Both the position numbers and the translations under genes were made by a program. Source: Verrucomicrobium sp. (GTDB lineage: Bacteria; Verrucomicrobiota; Verrucomicrobiia; Methylacidiphilales; UBA1321). From it: a stretch of DNA of 64,000 bases. The stretch spans positions 1 through 64,000 of the forward strand of contig JAFIGT010000039.1 of assembly GCA_017849585.1 (NCBI GenBank). Direction: 5' to 3'. Shown piece after piece: positions 24,196 through 33,167 of this stretch (the first letter of the stretch is position 1; every line of letters starts with the position of its first letter). The notes below the pieces were generated by a model. It was not told where the DNA came from, did no database searches, and saw nothing but the letters and a program-made list of their open reading frames with translations.

Positions 24196-25555
24196 CGACC
24201 TGTTTGCGCCGGAGGAATCTGCGCACGCGGAGACGGTGGCGAAGTCAGCTCCGTTGGCGGCGCGGTTTCGTCCGCGCACGCTGGATGAGTACGTCGGGCA
24301 GGAGCATCTGCTCGCACCCGGAAAACCGTTGCGGCGATTGATCGAATCGGACCGGCTCGCGTCGCTGATTTTGTTTGGCCCTCCCGGCGTGGGGAAAACG
24401 TCGCTGGCTGAAGTGATTGCCCAGCGCACACAATGTCGCTTCGAGCGACTCAACGCCGTCGAATCCTCCGTGGCCGATTTGCGCCGTTGCCTCGCGGCGG
24501 CGTCGACGCGGTTGAAGATGAACGGCCAACGCACGGTTCTTTTTATCGACGAGATTCATCGCTTCAACAAATCGCAGCAGGATGCCTTGCTCCCGGATGT
24601 GGAGAGCGGCACGGTGCGACTGATCGGCGCGACGACGCACAATCCGTCTTTTTACATCAATGGGCCGCTTGTTTCGCGCTCGCAGATTTTCGCGTTGGAG
24701 CCGCTCAGCGATGAATCGATTGCGCGGTTGATCGACACGGCTCTCACTGATACGGAACGGGGTTTGGGCAAGTGGAATGCGGTGCTCAGCGACGACGCGC
24801 GGCGGCATTTGATTTTCACGAGCGAAGGCGATGCGCGCCGGGCGTTGAACGGTCTGGAACTCGCGGTGCTGACGACGCATCCGAACGCCGAAGGCAAGAT
24901 CGAACTTTCGCTCGCGGACATCGAGGCGTGCGTGCAGAAGAAGCGCGTGCTCTACGATCGCGATGAGGATCAGCACTACGATACGATTTCGGCTTTCATC
25001 AAATCGGTGCGCGGCAGCGATCCCGACGCGGCGATTTATTGGTTGGCGAAAATGGTGGAGGCCGGCGAGGAACCGCGCTTTATCGCGCGTCGACTTGTCA
25101 TTCTCGCGGCGGAAGATATCGGTCTCGCGGACCCGCGCGGGATCATGGTCGCCGTCGCGGCGCAGCAAGCGGTGGAGTTCATCGGGATGCCAGAGGGTCG
25201 CATCCCGCTTGCAGAGGCGACGCTCTATCTCGCGACCGCGCCGAAAAGCAACTCGGCGATCACGGCCATCGACAAGGCACTCGAGGCGGTGCGGATGGAG
25301 TCGCAAGTGGCGGTGCCGAAACATCTGCGTGATGCGCATTATAAGGGCGCGGAAAAACTCGGGCACGGCGCGAATTACCAGTACAGTCACGATTTCCCGG
25401 AAGGGATCGCGCCGGGTCAATCGTATGGAATCGCTCCGGGCTCTTTCTATTCTCCCACGCTGCACGGCGCGGAAAAACTGATCTCCGAACGCCTTGCTTA
25501 CTGGAAGTCGCTGAAATCGGGGATTCCGTCCCCGAACCCCCGCTCAAGGGGCTGA
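24182..25555 (+). CDS. rarA: Replication-associated recombination protein A (AAA+ ATPase)
   Basis: RarA (MgsA) is a clamp-loader-like AAA+ ATPase that acts at stalled replication forks. The protein has the N-terminal RFRPRTLDEYVGQEHLLAPG, Walker A LFGPPGVGKTSLAE, Walker B VLFIDEIHRFNKSQQDALL, sensor I GATTHNPSFYINGPLVSRS and the C-terminal tetramerisation segment with YKGAEKLGHGANYQYSHDF. The last residues (NPRSRG) are encoded by a palindromic repeat, and the stop codon TGA is the loop of that hairpin, suggesting the repeat has extended or replaced the original C-terminus. Confidence 0.95.
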   Translation: MPDPNDLFAPEESAHAETVAKSAPLAARFRPRTLDEYVGQEHLLAPGKPLRRLIESDRLASLILFGPPGVGKTSLAEVIAQRTQCRFERLNAVESSVADLRRCLAAASTRLKMNGQRTVLFIDEIHRFNKSQQDALLPDVESGTVRLIGATTHNPSFYINGPLVSRSQIFALEPLSDESIARLIDTALTDTERGLGKWNAVLSDDARRHLIFTSEGDARRALNGLELAVLTTHPNAEGKIELSLADIEACVQKKRVLYDRDEDQHYDTISAFIKSVRGSDPDAAIYWLAKMVEAGEEPRFIARRLVILAAEDIGLADPRGIMVAVAAQQAVEFIGMPEGRIPLAEATLYLATAPKSNSAITAIDKALEAVRMESQVAVPKHLRDAHYKGAEKLGHGANYQYSHDFPEGIAPGQSYGIAPGSFYSPTLHGAEKLISERLAYWKSLKSGIPSPNPRSRG

Positions 25556-25565
25556 GCTTCTTGAG
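25543..25565. repeat. Palindromic repeat that ends rarA, stop codon in the loop
   Basis: CTCAAGGGGC (25543-25552) and GCTTCTTGAG (25556-25565) pair, with two G-U wobbles in RNA, around TGA (25553-25555), the rarA stop. The sequence is a slightly decayed copy of the perfect hairpin at 23780-23802, which also has TGA as its loop. Confidence 0.6.
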
Positions 25566-25599
25566 ACTTCGAGTGGGGTAGGGGGTAACGGCTCGAATG

Positions 25600-26166
25600 T
25601 TATTGATAGCGGACGCTGACGTGGCCGTCGGCGTAGAGGGTGTTGAAGCGGCCGTAGTGGATCGCGTCGATATCGGTGACGATACGGATGCGCGAGGCGG
25701 GAGCGTGGAAGACCTGCTGGCCGCCGCGCATGCGGCCGTAGATATTCACGTCATTGGTGGCGGAGGATTCATCGTCCGCATAGGGCTGCCACATGTAACT
25801 GCAGCCATAGGTGCCGTAGCGGTTGCGCTCGCGCACATCGGACGGGCAACGCAGGGCAGTCCCCGCGATGCCATACTGCGCGAGGATGTCCGGCAGCGAT
25901 TTGGCTGTGGGATCATCCGGGTAATAGGCCGTGCCTTGGGCCATCGCGAAAGCGTCGTTGATCTTGGGGTATTTATTGTCGTTATCCTGCGCGGCGGCGA
26001 GGATGCCGAGACCGATCTGGCGCAGGTTCTGGCCGCACTGGACCGAGCGGGCGCGGTCGAGCGCTTTCTGGTAACTGGGCAGTGCCAGCGTGGTGAGCAA
26101 GGCCAGAATGGCGACGGCAACGGTGAGTTCGATGAGGGAAAATCCCCGGCAATGACGGCGGTTCAT
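25600..26166 (-). CDS. Prepilin-like protein (type II secretion pseudopilin family)
   Basis: The 188-residue product has a type III signal: basic start, cleavage motif RGFSLIELTV with Gly at -1 and Glu at +5, then a hydrophobic helix. The body is like the DUF1559/H-x9-DG group common in Verrucomicrobiota and Planctomycetota, with the SVQCGQNLRQIGLG segment and the C-terminal LYADGHVSV. Such proteins are thought to be processed by prepilin peptidase and displayed at the surface or in the periplasm; their role is mostly unknown. It lies directly downstream of the STN-like protein (gap 5 bases). Confidence 0.85.
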   Translation of the reverse strand: MNRRHCRGFSLIELTVAVAILALLTTLALPSYQKALDRARSVQCGQNLRQIGLGILAAAQDNDNKYPKINDAFAMAQGTAYYPDDPTAKSLPDILAQYGIAGTALRCPSDVRERNRYGTYGCSYMWQPYADDESSATNDVNIYGRMRGGQQVFHAPASRIRIVTDIDAIHYGRFNTLYADGHVSVRYQ

Positions 26167-26171
26167 GGCAG

Positions 26172-27146
26172 TTATTGGCCTTTCGCCGCGGCTTTGCCAG
26201 CCGTGTAGCGGGCGTTGCGCGAGGCGCGTTGTTCCGGCGTGCGGCGGGCATCGCGGCTTTCCATGCGTTCCTGATTTTCGGGGCTCTGGAAAAACTCGCG
26301 CATCTTTTCACGGCGCTGTTCGGGCGTGAGGTTTGCCATGGAAGCGAAGAACGCCTTGCGCGCATCATAAGCTTGGCGGGCTTCCTTTTGTTCTTCCTGG
26401 GGCAGCTGCGCGATCTGCTGCAGGACGCGTTCGTCGATGCGGCCGAAGTCGAGATTCTGCCACATCTCGCGCGGACGTTCGCCGCCTTCTGGTAGCGGTT
26501 GCCGGCGCATTTCGGAGAGGAAAAATACTTCGCGATTCATTCCGGCCGCGGTTGCAGCCAGATTTTTCACGACGTTTTGAATCGTGTCCGATGAGGGCGG
26601 TTTCGCGATGGCGGGATTCCAATCCGTAGGAAAATAAAAGGCGACGTCTGCGCTGAGCGATCCCTGCGTCAGATACTCCTGCAGGTTGGGCGTGGCGGGT
26701 GCTTCCACGCGCCAGCGCATGACGCGGGGATCGATCGGTTCTGTGCTTTGGACACTGACGAAGGGAGGCAATGGCACGGCCTGCCGTTTCCAGTCCGGTG
26801 TTGGTTCTGGTTTGGTGATCTGGGCGAGACCTTCCTTGAGCTTGTCGCCATTGGGGGCCAAGACGTAGAGGAGCGACCAACGGCTGTCGGTGACGGCGGC
26901 GAGCGTTTCGAGTGCTTCCAGGAGCGGGACCTTGGTGACCCACATATTCACTTTGCGCTCGGGATCGATATTGGTGACGAGGGTCACATGGCCCTGCCGT
27001 TCGATGCTGCGGACAATGTCCTTGAGCGGTTGATCCTGTGCGTGAACGGTGATCAGCCCCCAGCCGGAGATGAGGTAATACGCCACGTTCGTGAGGACCA
27101 GCAACACGAGGAGAAGATAGAGCCAGAAGGAGCGGGAGCGGGCCAT
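26172..27146 (-). CDS. Membrane-anchored protein with an STN-like domain
   Basis: The 324-residue protein has one N-terminal membrane helix (about 7-27). A short domain follows (about 33-95, ITVHAQDQPLKDIVRSIERQ, VPLLEALETLAAVTDSRWSL) that resembles the secretin/TonB short N-terminal (STN) fold. The rest is a linker and a very charged, Gln/Arg-rich helical tail (EQRREKMREFFQSPENQERM). STN domains occur in secretins and TonB receptors; a stand-alone copy next to a prepilin-like gene suggests an envelope assembly role (inference). A 46-residue membrane protein gene precedes it by 12 bases. Confidence 0.6.
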   Translation of the reverse strand: MARSRSFWLYLLLVLLVLTNVAYYLISGWGLITVHAQDQPLKDIVRSIERQGHVTLVTNIDPERKVNMWVTKVPLLEALETLAAVTDSRWSLLYVLAPNGDKLKEGLAQITKPEPTPDWKRQAVPLPPFVSVQSTEPIDPRVMRWRVEAPATPNLQEYLTQGSLSADVAFYFPTDWNPAIAKPPSSDTIQNVVKNLAATAAGMNREVFFLSEMRRQPLPEGGERPREMWQNLDFGRIDERVLQQIAQLPQEEQKEARQAYDARKAFFASMANLTPEQRREKMREFFQSPENQERMESRDARRTPEQRASRNARYTAGKAAAKGQ

Positions 27147-27158
27147 AATTATTTTTGA

Positions 27159-27299
27159 TTAATTCGACGGATTCGAAGACGAATCATTAGTGCGTCCACT
27201 CACCCATCGATTCCAGATGTGCCGAGCATAGGCGGGGACGTTGATAAACTCAAGAATGGCAACCAATAAGAGCAGCCAGTAAAGAGTCGGTTTGGGCAT
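27159..27299 (-). CDS. 46-residue single-pass membrane protein
   Basis: From ATG 27299 this frame encodes MPKPTLYWLLLLVAILEFIN followed by a polar tail (VPAYARHIWNRWVSG and a Ser/Asn-rich end). One membrane helix spans about residues 6-20. It ends 12 bases before the start of the STN-like gene on the same strand, so it is likely the first gene of that unit. No family is recognised, and the ribosome-binding site is weak (AGGG about 14 bases upstream). Confidence 0.5.
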   Translation of the reverse strand: MPKPTLYWLLLLVAILEFINVPAYARHIWNRWVSGRTNDSSSNPSN

Positions 27300-27443
27300 G
27301 GGGTATTAAACCCTACGAGGGGTGAAAAGTTGCGTGCCATATGGGCTGGGAGCCAAGCGGACGTTAAAGAATCGCAACCGATCGCGAGCAGATCTTTTCG
27401 ATTTCCGTTAGCTTCCATCGATCACGACACCGTGAGTCTTTTT

Positions 27444-28325
27444 ATGAATCGACTATTTGGATCAAGAGCGCGCCGCGGATTTCGCTCCGTGCGACGTTGG
27501 GAGTTGGAGAGTGAATGGATCACTCGCGGCGTGCTGGACGAGAACATCAAATACCAGTCCATCGATCAGACCGGCATTCTGCTGTGGGACCAGTGGCTGG
27601 CGTTGTTGCGGGAAACCACACAGCTCGGGCATGTGCTCGTTTCGAGCCGCAATAGTCACGCCATCCTGGGTGAATTTCGTGTCTTCCCGGAGCTCATCGC
27701 CGGACCCGAGGAACGTACCGCGGTCGATGCGGGACGGGTGTTGAGTTTCGATTTTGCGTCGTGGTATCAGGCGATGGCATGGAGCGAGCGCCGGGCCAAT
27801 GGCCGCTTGTACAAGATCGAGGTGGTCGATGCGAACGCGCAGCCGTTCTTTCGTATTTCTCTGACGCAGGATTCGGACCGCAAACGGTTTCTCGAACTGG
27901 TGCAGACGCATCAGGGTTGGGGCTTGCAGTGGGAGGCATCCCGCGTACTGAACGCGATGCCGACGGAATCGTCCTGCCTTCCGGTCGTGACGGCGGGTTG
28001 GACGCGAACGCTGGAGCCGGGCGAGTTCTGGAATATGCTCGATGAACTTTGTTTTGCCCGCGCGTCGGTGGAAATCCATGCGGCCAACGCGGGAGTGTCG
28101 CAGATTGTGCGGTTCCCGGTCGGCGCGGTGCAGGAAATGAATGAGTGGCTCTTTCTGAGCGGCACGCAGGCGTGCGCCCATCTGCGGTGGAACGATCTGG
28201 CCGCCCTGCTCTGGAGTGGTCCACCGCAGGATGTGTGCGGCATCTGGCAGGTGCAGGGTTTGCTACCCGATGGCAACGTCGCGTTCAGCCTGAGCGGCAA
28301 TCATTTTTTGCCGTCGTTTGAGTGA
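27444..28325 (+). CDS. Protein with weak resemblance to HemS/ChuX heme-handling proteins
   Basis: The product from ATG 27444 has about 293 residues and no export signal. The segment RVLSFDFASWYQAMAW, then KIEVVDANAQPFFRISLTQD and KRFLELVQTHQGWG, resembles a HemS/ChuX repeat, and the second half could be a diverged second repeat. These proteins bind or degrade heme in the cytoplasm. The match is weak and no heme-uptake genes lie nearby, so function is open. An upstream in-frame start at 27330 is less likely. Confidence 0.45.
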   Translation: MNRLFGSRARRGFRSVRRWELESEWITRGVLDENIKYQSIDQTGILLWDQWLALLRETTQLGHVLVSSRNSHAILGEFRVFPELIAGPEERTAVDAGRVLSFDFASWYQAMAWSERRANGRLYKIEVVDANAQPFFRISLTQDSDRKRFLELVQTHQGWGLQWEASRVLNAMPTESSCLPVVTAGWTRTLEPGEFWNMLDELCFARASVEIHAANAGVSQIVRFPVGAVQEMNEWLFLSGTQACAHLRWNDLAALLWSGPPQDVCGIWQVQGLLPDGNVAFSLSGNHFLPSFE

Positions 28326-28332
28326 GCGCGGG

Positions 28333-29166
28333 TCAAAATGTCTGGCGAGCCCGACGCCGCTGCCCACCTAGAAGTGCGAGGGAACCCAGGACTAGCAGGC
28401 AAGCGCTGGCAGGTTCAGGAACGGCATTCACGGCGAAGGAGTCGACGCCCAGAAAGCTTGTCGATTTACATGCCAGTAAGACTCCAAACCCGGTGATGTT
28501 ACCGCTCAAATCGGTAGCGGGAGAGGTCACGAGAGACTCGATGTTGGTATGGTACGGTATGGTGGAGGTGTTGATGGTGCTACCTGAAGTCAGTTGATAC
28601 CAAGAGGACGCTGTGGCATCAAATGTATACGACAAGGTTTCCGCTGAAGCGGAACTCGTCATCAAGTTGGTGGAGCTCATGTACCACTTGGATCCGACGC
28701 ATACCACCACCCGGGTATAATCTGCTGCAAAGTTGGCAGATCGTTGCAACCACGAGAACTGCAGTTGAGAATAGGCCGTCGGATCTAGCGTTAGCGCCGT
28801 GGTATAAGCCATCATTGTGCAGGTGGCTCCGCCCGTATTGCTGGCGACCAGCATGCCGTTGGTCGTGCTCGAGGCTGTCCCCGTAAGGGCGGCTCCGATA
28901 TTCGTATCGGTAGAAGACAAACCCGCGGCCGAGGTGACGCCCACGCCATAGTAGCCTCCCGGAGCGTAGCCTTCGTAAGTCAGCCATTCGTTCCAGTCGG
29001 TGGCCAATTGCATCGTGCTCTTCCAACTGCCCGTCGAGTTACCGAATACTTGCTGATAGATGACCTCGGCTCGGGCCACTGGCGCCAGGCTCAGCGCGAG
29101 AGTGGCCGCAAAAAGGAACCGCCGAGCCGCACGAACGACACACAGGAAGGTAGTTTCGATATTCAT
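28333..29166 (-). CDS. PEP-CTERM surface protein
   Basis: The 277-residue protein has a signal peptide (about 1-33, ending ARA), a Thr/Ser-rich beta domain and a C-terminal PEP-CTERM tripartite signal: AVPEPASACLLVLGSLALLG and a basic end GGQRRRARQTF. PEP-CTERM proteins are processed by an exosortase and associated with extracellular polymer. A TTGACT/TATTTT promoter and a TAACTTTGTTA site lie directly upstream, linking it to the neighbouring glycan genes. There is no Shine-Dalgarno sequence before the start. Confidence 0.85.
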   Translation of the reverse strand: MNIETTFLCVVRAARRFLFAATLALSLAPVARAEVIYQQVFGNSTGSWKSTMQLATDWNEWLTYEGYAPGGYYGVGVTSAAGLSSTDTNIGAALTGTASSTTNGMLVASNTGGATCTMMAYTTALTLDPTAYSQLQFSWLQRSANFAADYTRVVVCVGSKWYMSSTNLMTSSASAETLSYTFDATASSWYQLTSGSTINTSTIPYHTNIESLVTSPATDLSGNITGFGVLLACKSTSFLGVDSFAVNAVPEPASACLLVLGSLALLGGQRRRARQTF

Positions 29167-29171
29167 TTAAA

Positions 29172-29182
29172 TAACTTTGTTA
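29172..29182 (-). promoter_or_regulatory. TAACTTTGTTA operator of the PEP-CTERM gene
   Basis: This variant of the locus-wide TAACTWAGTTA palindrome lies 5 bases before the start codon and about 10 bases downstream of the -10 element. Confidence 0.55.
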
Positions 29183-29192
29183 GATTAATAGG

Positions 29193-29221
29193 AAAATACG
29201 ATTCCGTTGTGATTGAGTCAA
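29193..29221 (-). promoter_or_regulatory. Promoter of the PEP-CTERM gene
   Basis: On the minus strand, TTGACT (29221-29216) and TATTTT (29198-29193) are separated by exactly 17 bases, a good sigma-70 match, with the operator just downstream. Confidence 0.55.
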
Positions 29222-29269
29222 GTCTATTGCAAAATTATTTTGGCGACATTCCAGTGGATTTTCGCTGGG

Positions 29270-31591
29270 CTATTCCGCGGCCACCTCAAAGAAAACGGTG
29301 GGGCCATGCTTGAGCTGTGCGGTATCGAGCGCGATCTCGAGGGCGTTGCCGTTCACTTGCGTTGCTACTTCTTCCCGGCGACTTCCATTCAGTCCCAACG
29401 CCCAAACTTTCAATCCCTTGCTGTTGGATGAACTGAGGAGAACCTTGAACTGCCCGGTGCGTAGCAATGGCGGAAAGGTTCCCTGCTTGATCATCGTCAC
29501 GCGGTCTTCACTCAAGACCATGCCCGAATTGGCGCTCTCGGTGACATAGATCAACACCATGCGGCGACTTTCACGCAACGGTTTTCCGTCCACGGAGGTC
29601 AGGGTCACCGCTGCGGGAACCTCGGTGGAAACCACTTCGAGGGCAGGGAGTTTACCGCCCTGTCCTGCGTTTAATGTCATGCCTTCGGTGCGCGGGGTGA
29701 TGACCGTCAATCGCTTTTCCTTGGTCTCCAGTTTAATTTGTCCGGTATCGCTTTGAAAAATGCCTTCGTCGACATTGGTGACGTTGTCCGCCGTGAGAAT
29801 GCCTTTTTTTCGCAGCGACTCCACCGCTGCGGCGAGTGAAAAGACGCCATTGCTGGAGGCTTCATTGGCGTTCACCGACCAATCATTCCCCGAGGTGGTG
29901 GTGGTACTTTCGGGATGGATGACAAGATCGGGTTCACGGGATGGAGTCGTGGCTCCTTCGTGCACATAGCGGGTGCCAAATCCTGTCAGCAGTGACAAGC
30001 GGGTCTGTCTGCCATCGCAGGGACGGTTGTAATTCCTTCGCAGGTAGTCCAGGTCCACGCGCACTTCGACGCGATGTGTTGATGGGGTTACATCGCCGCG
30101 GGTATACAGCTTTGCCGCAATGAACTCATTGGCGCGGCCAATTGGTGATTTGCCGATGGTGAATGGGCCCATGGGTGTCGTGACCTGCAACCATACCGGA
30201 TTTTCGTGTACCATGACCGATTCATAATTTTGCAAGGCGGTGTAGGCTCCGAACAGCAGGCCCGCTTCGCGTTCATATTCATTCCAGAAGCAGTGCCCGT
30301 GCTCGGTGATCAGGAATGGTTTGTCCCAGACGCGCGACCATGACAGGGAGCGATAGTAACTGGCCTGCTTGGCGATGGAGCTTTCTTGCGCGACTTTGGC
30401 TCCGACCGTGAAACTACTACCGCCCTGTGGATGACAATAGTAGTTATGCATGGAAATGGCCGGGGACTGGCTGCGTACATACCCGTCGCGGTAAGTCAGA
30501 CTGGCATCATTCCAGGAGTAGAGTCCTTTGTAGCCGATCTCCTGGAGCACGCTGCGATACCAGGCGTGTGTTTCCATCATGGCGGTAAAAAGAAAATGAC
30601 CATACTCGTTTCCTGGCGCATCGCAGCCATAAGGATTTTTGGGCAGGGGTACTTCGTCCATGGACTTGATCTTGAGAAGATCCATGTCCTCCCAGGCCAC
30701 CGCCAAATCCCGCGGGGTGGCGAATCGCTTCTTGAGCCACTCATGCCATTTCTCCGTCACGAGTGCCGCCGCTTTTTTTCCGAGCGAATTCAATCCCAAT
30801 TCTTGTTCATTGTAGAGATTAATACAGACTAGCGCGGGTTCATCCCGGAGGCAGACATTGGTGTAGGGATTGACGTGATTCAGCAGCATGGTCACGCCTG
30901 CCTTCCAGTTGGCTCTGGTATCGGGATGCCCCATCAAGACCTCGGCTTTCATGTTCCACCGGGTCACTTTCTCCTCCCAGGAGCCTTTGTAATACTGGCC
31001 GTAACCGACGACATCGGCATAGATGTAGACGCCCTCCTGTTTCATGGTCGCAAAGAGATAATCAATGCGGTCCAGCAGGACAGGATTGACCACGCCGTCC
31101 TCCTCGCTCCCGCTCATCAGATAGGTATCCAGGCACAGAGCCCGAATCACATTATACCCTTGCCGCTTCACAAGCGTGACGAACTCCCGGATATTGGCCT
31201 TGGTCGCTTCATCCGTTTCCCCTTTGAGGGAATGCATGACGTGAGTTGTTACCATGTCAAAGCCAGAAAAGCGGATGGGTACGCCAGGCTGGTTGCTGAA
31301 GACAAGGTTGCCAGTTGGTCCGGCGATCACGCGTCCATGCTTGCCGGCCGGCCCAGGTTCGATGCCGGCGCTTAAATCCAGGGCGCTGCCAGGTATAATG
31401 CGCACCTCGGACATATCCACCGCCTTCCACTCCGCGTTTTCGACGAAGGTAATAGTCTTGCTGGCCGGCGTTTGAGTGGTCGTTTCCGCACTGGCACCCG
31501 AGGAGATCCATCCTGATACGATCAGGAAAATCGGGAAGTATAGGGCGCTGCGTAAGTGGGGATAAGGGAGTGAAGCGAGAGGGGATTGCAT
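29270..31591 (-). CDS. Secreted GH-A clan glycoside hydrolase (GH5-like)
   Basis: The 773-residue protein has a signal peptide (about 1-35), an N-terminal beta region and a (beta/alpha)8 catalytic domain (about 100-510). The family-typical LVKRQGYNVIRALCLDTYLM, the acid/base ALVCINLYNEQELG and the probable nucleophile PFLITEHGHCFWNEY are visible; the C-terminal third (about 520-773) is beta-rich. It should cut a plant or algal polysaccharide outside the cytoplasm; the specific linkage is not readable. The start codon abuts a perfect 21-bp operator. It is the nearest homologue in the window of the 1343-residue hydrolase at 37016-41047. Confidence 0.8.
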   Translation of the reverse strand: MQSPLASLPYPHLRSALYFPIFLIVSGWISSGASAETTTQTPASKTITFVENAEWKAVDMSEVRIIPGSALDLSAGIEPGPAGKHGRVIAGPTGNLVFSNQPGVPIRFSGFDMVTTHVMHSLKGETDEATKANIREFVTLVKRQGYNVIRALCLDTYLMSGSEEDGVVNPVLLDRIDYLFATMKQEGVYIYADVVGYGQYYKGSWEEKVTRWNMKAEVLMGHPDTRANWKAGVTMLLNHVNPYTNVCLRDEPALVCINLYNEQELGLNSLGKKAAALVTEKWHEWLKKRFATPRDLAVAWEDMDLLKIKSMDEVPLPKNPYGCDAPGNEYGHFLFTAMMETHAWYRSVLQEIGYKGLYSWNDASLTYRDGYVRSQSPAISMHNYYCHPQGGSSFTVGAKVAQESSIAKQASYYRSLSWSRVWDKPFLITEHGHCFWNEYEREAGLLFGAYTALQNYESVMVHENPVWLQVTTPMGPFTIGKSPIGRANEFIAAKLYTRGDVTPSTHRVEVRVDLDYLRRNYNRPCDGRQTRLSLLTGFGTRYVHEGATTPSREPDLVIHPESTTTTSGNDWSVNANEASSNGVFSLAAAVESLRKKGILTADNVTNVDEGIFQSDTGQIKLETKEKRLTVITPRTEGMTLNAGQGGKLPALEVVSTEVPAAVTLTSVDGKPLRESRRMVLIYVTESANSGMVLSEDRVTMIKQGTFPPLLRTGQFKVLLSSSNSKGLKVWALGLNGSRREEVATQVNGNALEIALDTAQLKHGPTVFFEVAAE

Positions 31592-31612
31592 ATAACTAAC
31601 TTAGTTAGTTAT
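31592..31612 (-). promoter_or_regulatory. 21-bp palindromic operator of the GH5-like gene
   Basis: Bases 31592-31612 are a perfect odd palindrome centred on T31602 with the core TAACTTAGTTA. It begins directly at the start codon and covers a proposed -10 (TAAGTT, 31603-31598) placed 16 bases after TTGCTT (31625-31620). This is the best copy of the shared site. Confidence 0.7.
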
Positions 31613-31651
31613 ACTGACCAAGCAAGCTCTCTTTATCTGTTTATGGGGCTG

Positions 31652-32908
31652 TCAGTACGAGAACCCGCCGAAAAGGGCGGCATCAAACTCCTGCCTTCCG
31701 CGTCTGGCCATGCGGGAGTGGAGGAGTTGATCGATTGCCAGCAGGGCGCTTCCGGCGACTTCGGTCTGCTCGTTCAGGATTGCGGTGGAAACGGGGGGGC
31801 GCGTTGCGCCAGACCGACGCTGCCGAAGGTTGGCAATGCCCTCATCCAGCGAGGCGTTCACCAATTCCAGTATTCTTTCCATGATGACCGGCGGCCATCC
31901 GTTCATGATCACGCGATCGAAGGGGAGCAGCAAACAGAGGCCGCGAATCGTCACGCCGAGATCACGGCCTGTCCGATCGACAAACTTACGCGCCTCGCGG
32001 TCATTATTCTTGTAGAGGGCGGCCAGATTCCGGAAATTTTCCTCAAAATCGTCCGATTTCCAGTCTCGTCGCTGGCCAAATGTGACATGGCTTTGGCGAT
32101 CGATCCACGAGGAGATACTGGCGGAAGCTGCCAGAGCACCGGAGAGGAATCCATCTCCGTAAGCTTTGCTGTCGTATACCTGTTGATCGCCGAGCCAGCG
32201 CTTCCAGTGTGTGCTGCCACGAATCAAGCGTCCATCCAGCATCAGGCTGAAACCCAGGCGCTCCCCGACAAAAAGCATGTTGGGACTTTCCGGCAGGCCA
32301 TGATTGCACCAGCGTTCCGCCACCATCTGGGCGTCGGTATCATGAACGATCGTGACTGGCGTATGGAACTTGCGCATCAACACGGACCGCAGCTTTTCCA
32401 CCTGTTCGCATGAGGCGAAATCATTCGCCTCGTAGACACGGCCGGTTTTAAAATCGAATTCACCGCTCAAGCTCAACCCGATGGCGCTCAGCGACACGGA
32501 CTCTACTGTGCCAAGGAGTTTTCGGATGGCAGTCACCACGGTGGTAAAGTCCATCTGAGACTGCGCAATATTAAAGCCGACCCGACTGGACGCCCGCACC
32601 ACGTTACGGAAATCAACCAGGGCCAGTTCCACCTCGGAAGTTTTGAAGGAGATTCCGAGTGCAAAACCCGCTGTATCAGCCAGTGACACGGCATGCTCGG
32701 GACGTCCCCGCCCGCCGTTTCCTGTCTTATCGAGTCGGACGATGCCCCGCTTCTCCAGGATGGAAAGAGATTTGGAGATGCCGATCGAGGAAACTCCCAG
32801 TCGCAAGGCAAGATTCCTGACGGTCATCACCCCATTGCAGCGTAAGAGATGGATAATAGTGCTCTGCGTGTCATTCATTGGCTGATTTGTGACGTTCGGT
32901 TCGGGCAT
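31652..32908 (-). CDS. ROK-family transcriptional regulator of the glycan locus
   Basis: The protein (about 418 residues from ATG 32908, or 408 from ATG 32878) has an N-terminal MarR-like helix-turn-helix (GVMTVRNLALRLGVSSIGIS, then KSLSILEKRGIVRL) and a ROK sugar-kinase-like domain (IGLSLSGEFDFKTG, VHDTDAQMVAERW). The zinc-binding cysteine motif of NagC/Mlc is not visible. ROK repressors release DNA when they bind a sugar. It lies among six transcription units that share the palindrome TAACTWAGTTA or a close variant and is the best candidate to bind it. It is divergent from the GH42 gene. Confidence 0.85.
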   Translation of the reverse strand: MPEPNVTNQPMNDTQSTIIHLLRCNGVMTVRNLALRLGVSSIGISKSLSILEKRGIVRLDKTGNGGRGRPEHAVSLADTAGFALGISFKTSEVELALVDFRNVVRASSRVGFNIAQSQMDFTTVVTAIRKLLGTVESVSLSAIGLSLSGEFDFKTGRVYEANDFASCEQVEKLRSVLMRKFHTPVTIVHDTDAQMVAERWCNHGLPESPNMLFVGERLGFSLMLDGRLIRGSTHWKRWLGDQQVYDSKAYGDGFLSGALAASASISSWIDRQSHVTFGQRRDWKSDDFEENFRNLAALYKNNDREARKFVDRTGRDLGVTIRGLCLLLPFDRVIMNGWPPVIMERILELVNASLDEGIANLRQRRSGATRPPVSTAILNEQTEVAGSALLAIDQLLHSRMARRGRQEFDAALFGGFSY

Positions 32909-33021
32909 CAAGTTTGAATAACAGAATGCTAGTTCTGTCCCCTGTGTAAAGCAATCTTCAGTCGTTGTTTGGGCAAATGCCCGGCACGGCGCGGGGGCTT
33001 TGGGAGGATTAGCCAAATAGC

Positions 33022-33050
33022 TTGACCGTTTTGAAGTCGGGTCGTATATT
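33022..33050 (+). promoter_or_regulatory. Promoter of the GH42 gene
   Basis: TTGACC (33022-33027), a 17-base spacer and TATATT (33045-33050) make a strong sigma-70-type promoter pointing at the GH42 gene. The palindrome follows 6 bases later, where a bound repressor would block the transcription start. Confidence 0.7.
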
Positions 33051-33056
33051 TTTAAA

Positions 33057-33067
33057 TAACTAAGTTT
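33057..33067 (+). promoter_or_regulatory. TAACTAAGTTT operator of the GH42 gene
   Basis: One mismatch from TAACTAAGTTA, located just downstream of the -10 element and between the divergent ROK and GH42 genes, so it could also serve autoregulation. Confidence 0.6.
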
Positions 33068-33167
33068 GTTTAATAAGGTATCAATCCGCAGTAATCTCGC
33101 TACAGCATCACGTTCATCTCCTGTGAACCAAAATAGGCCGCACCACCCCTTTACTACTTCGCCCGCC

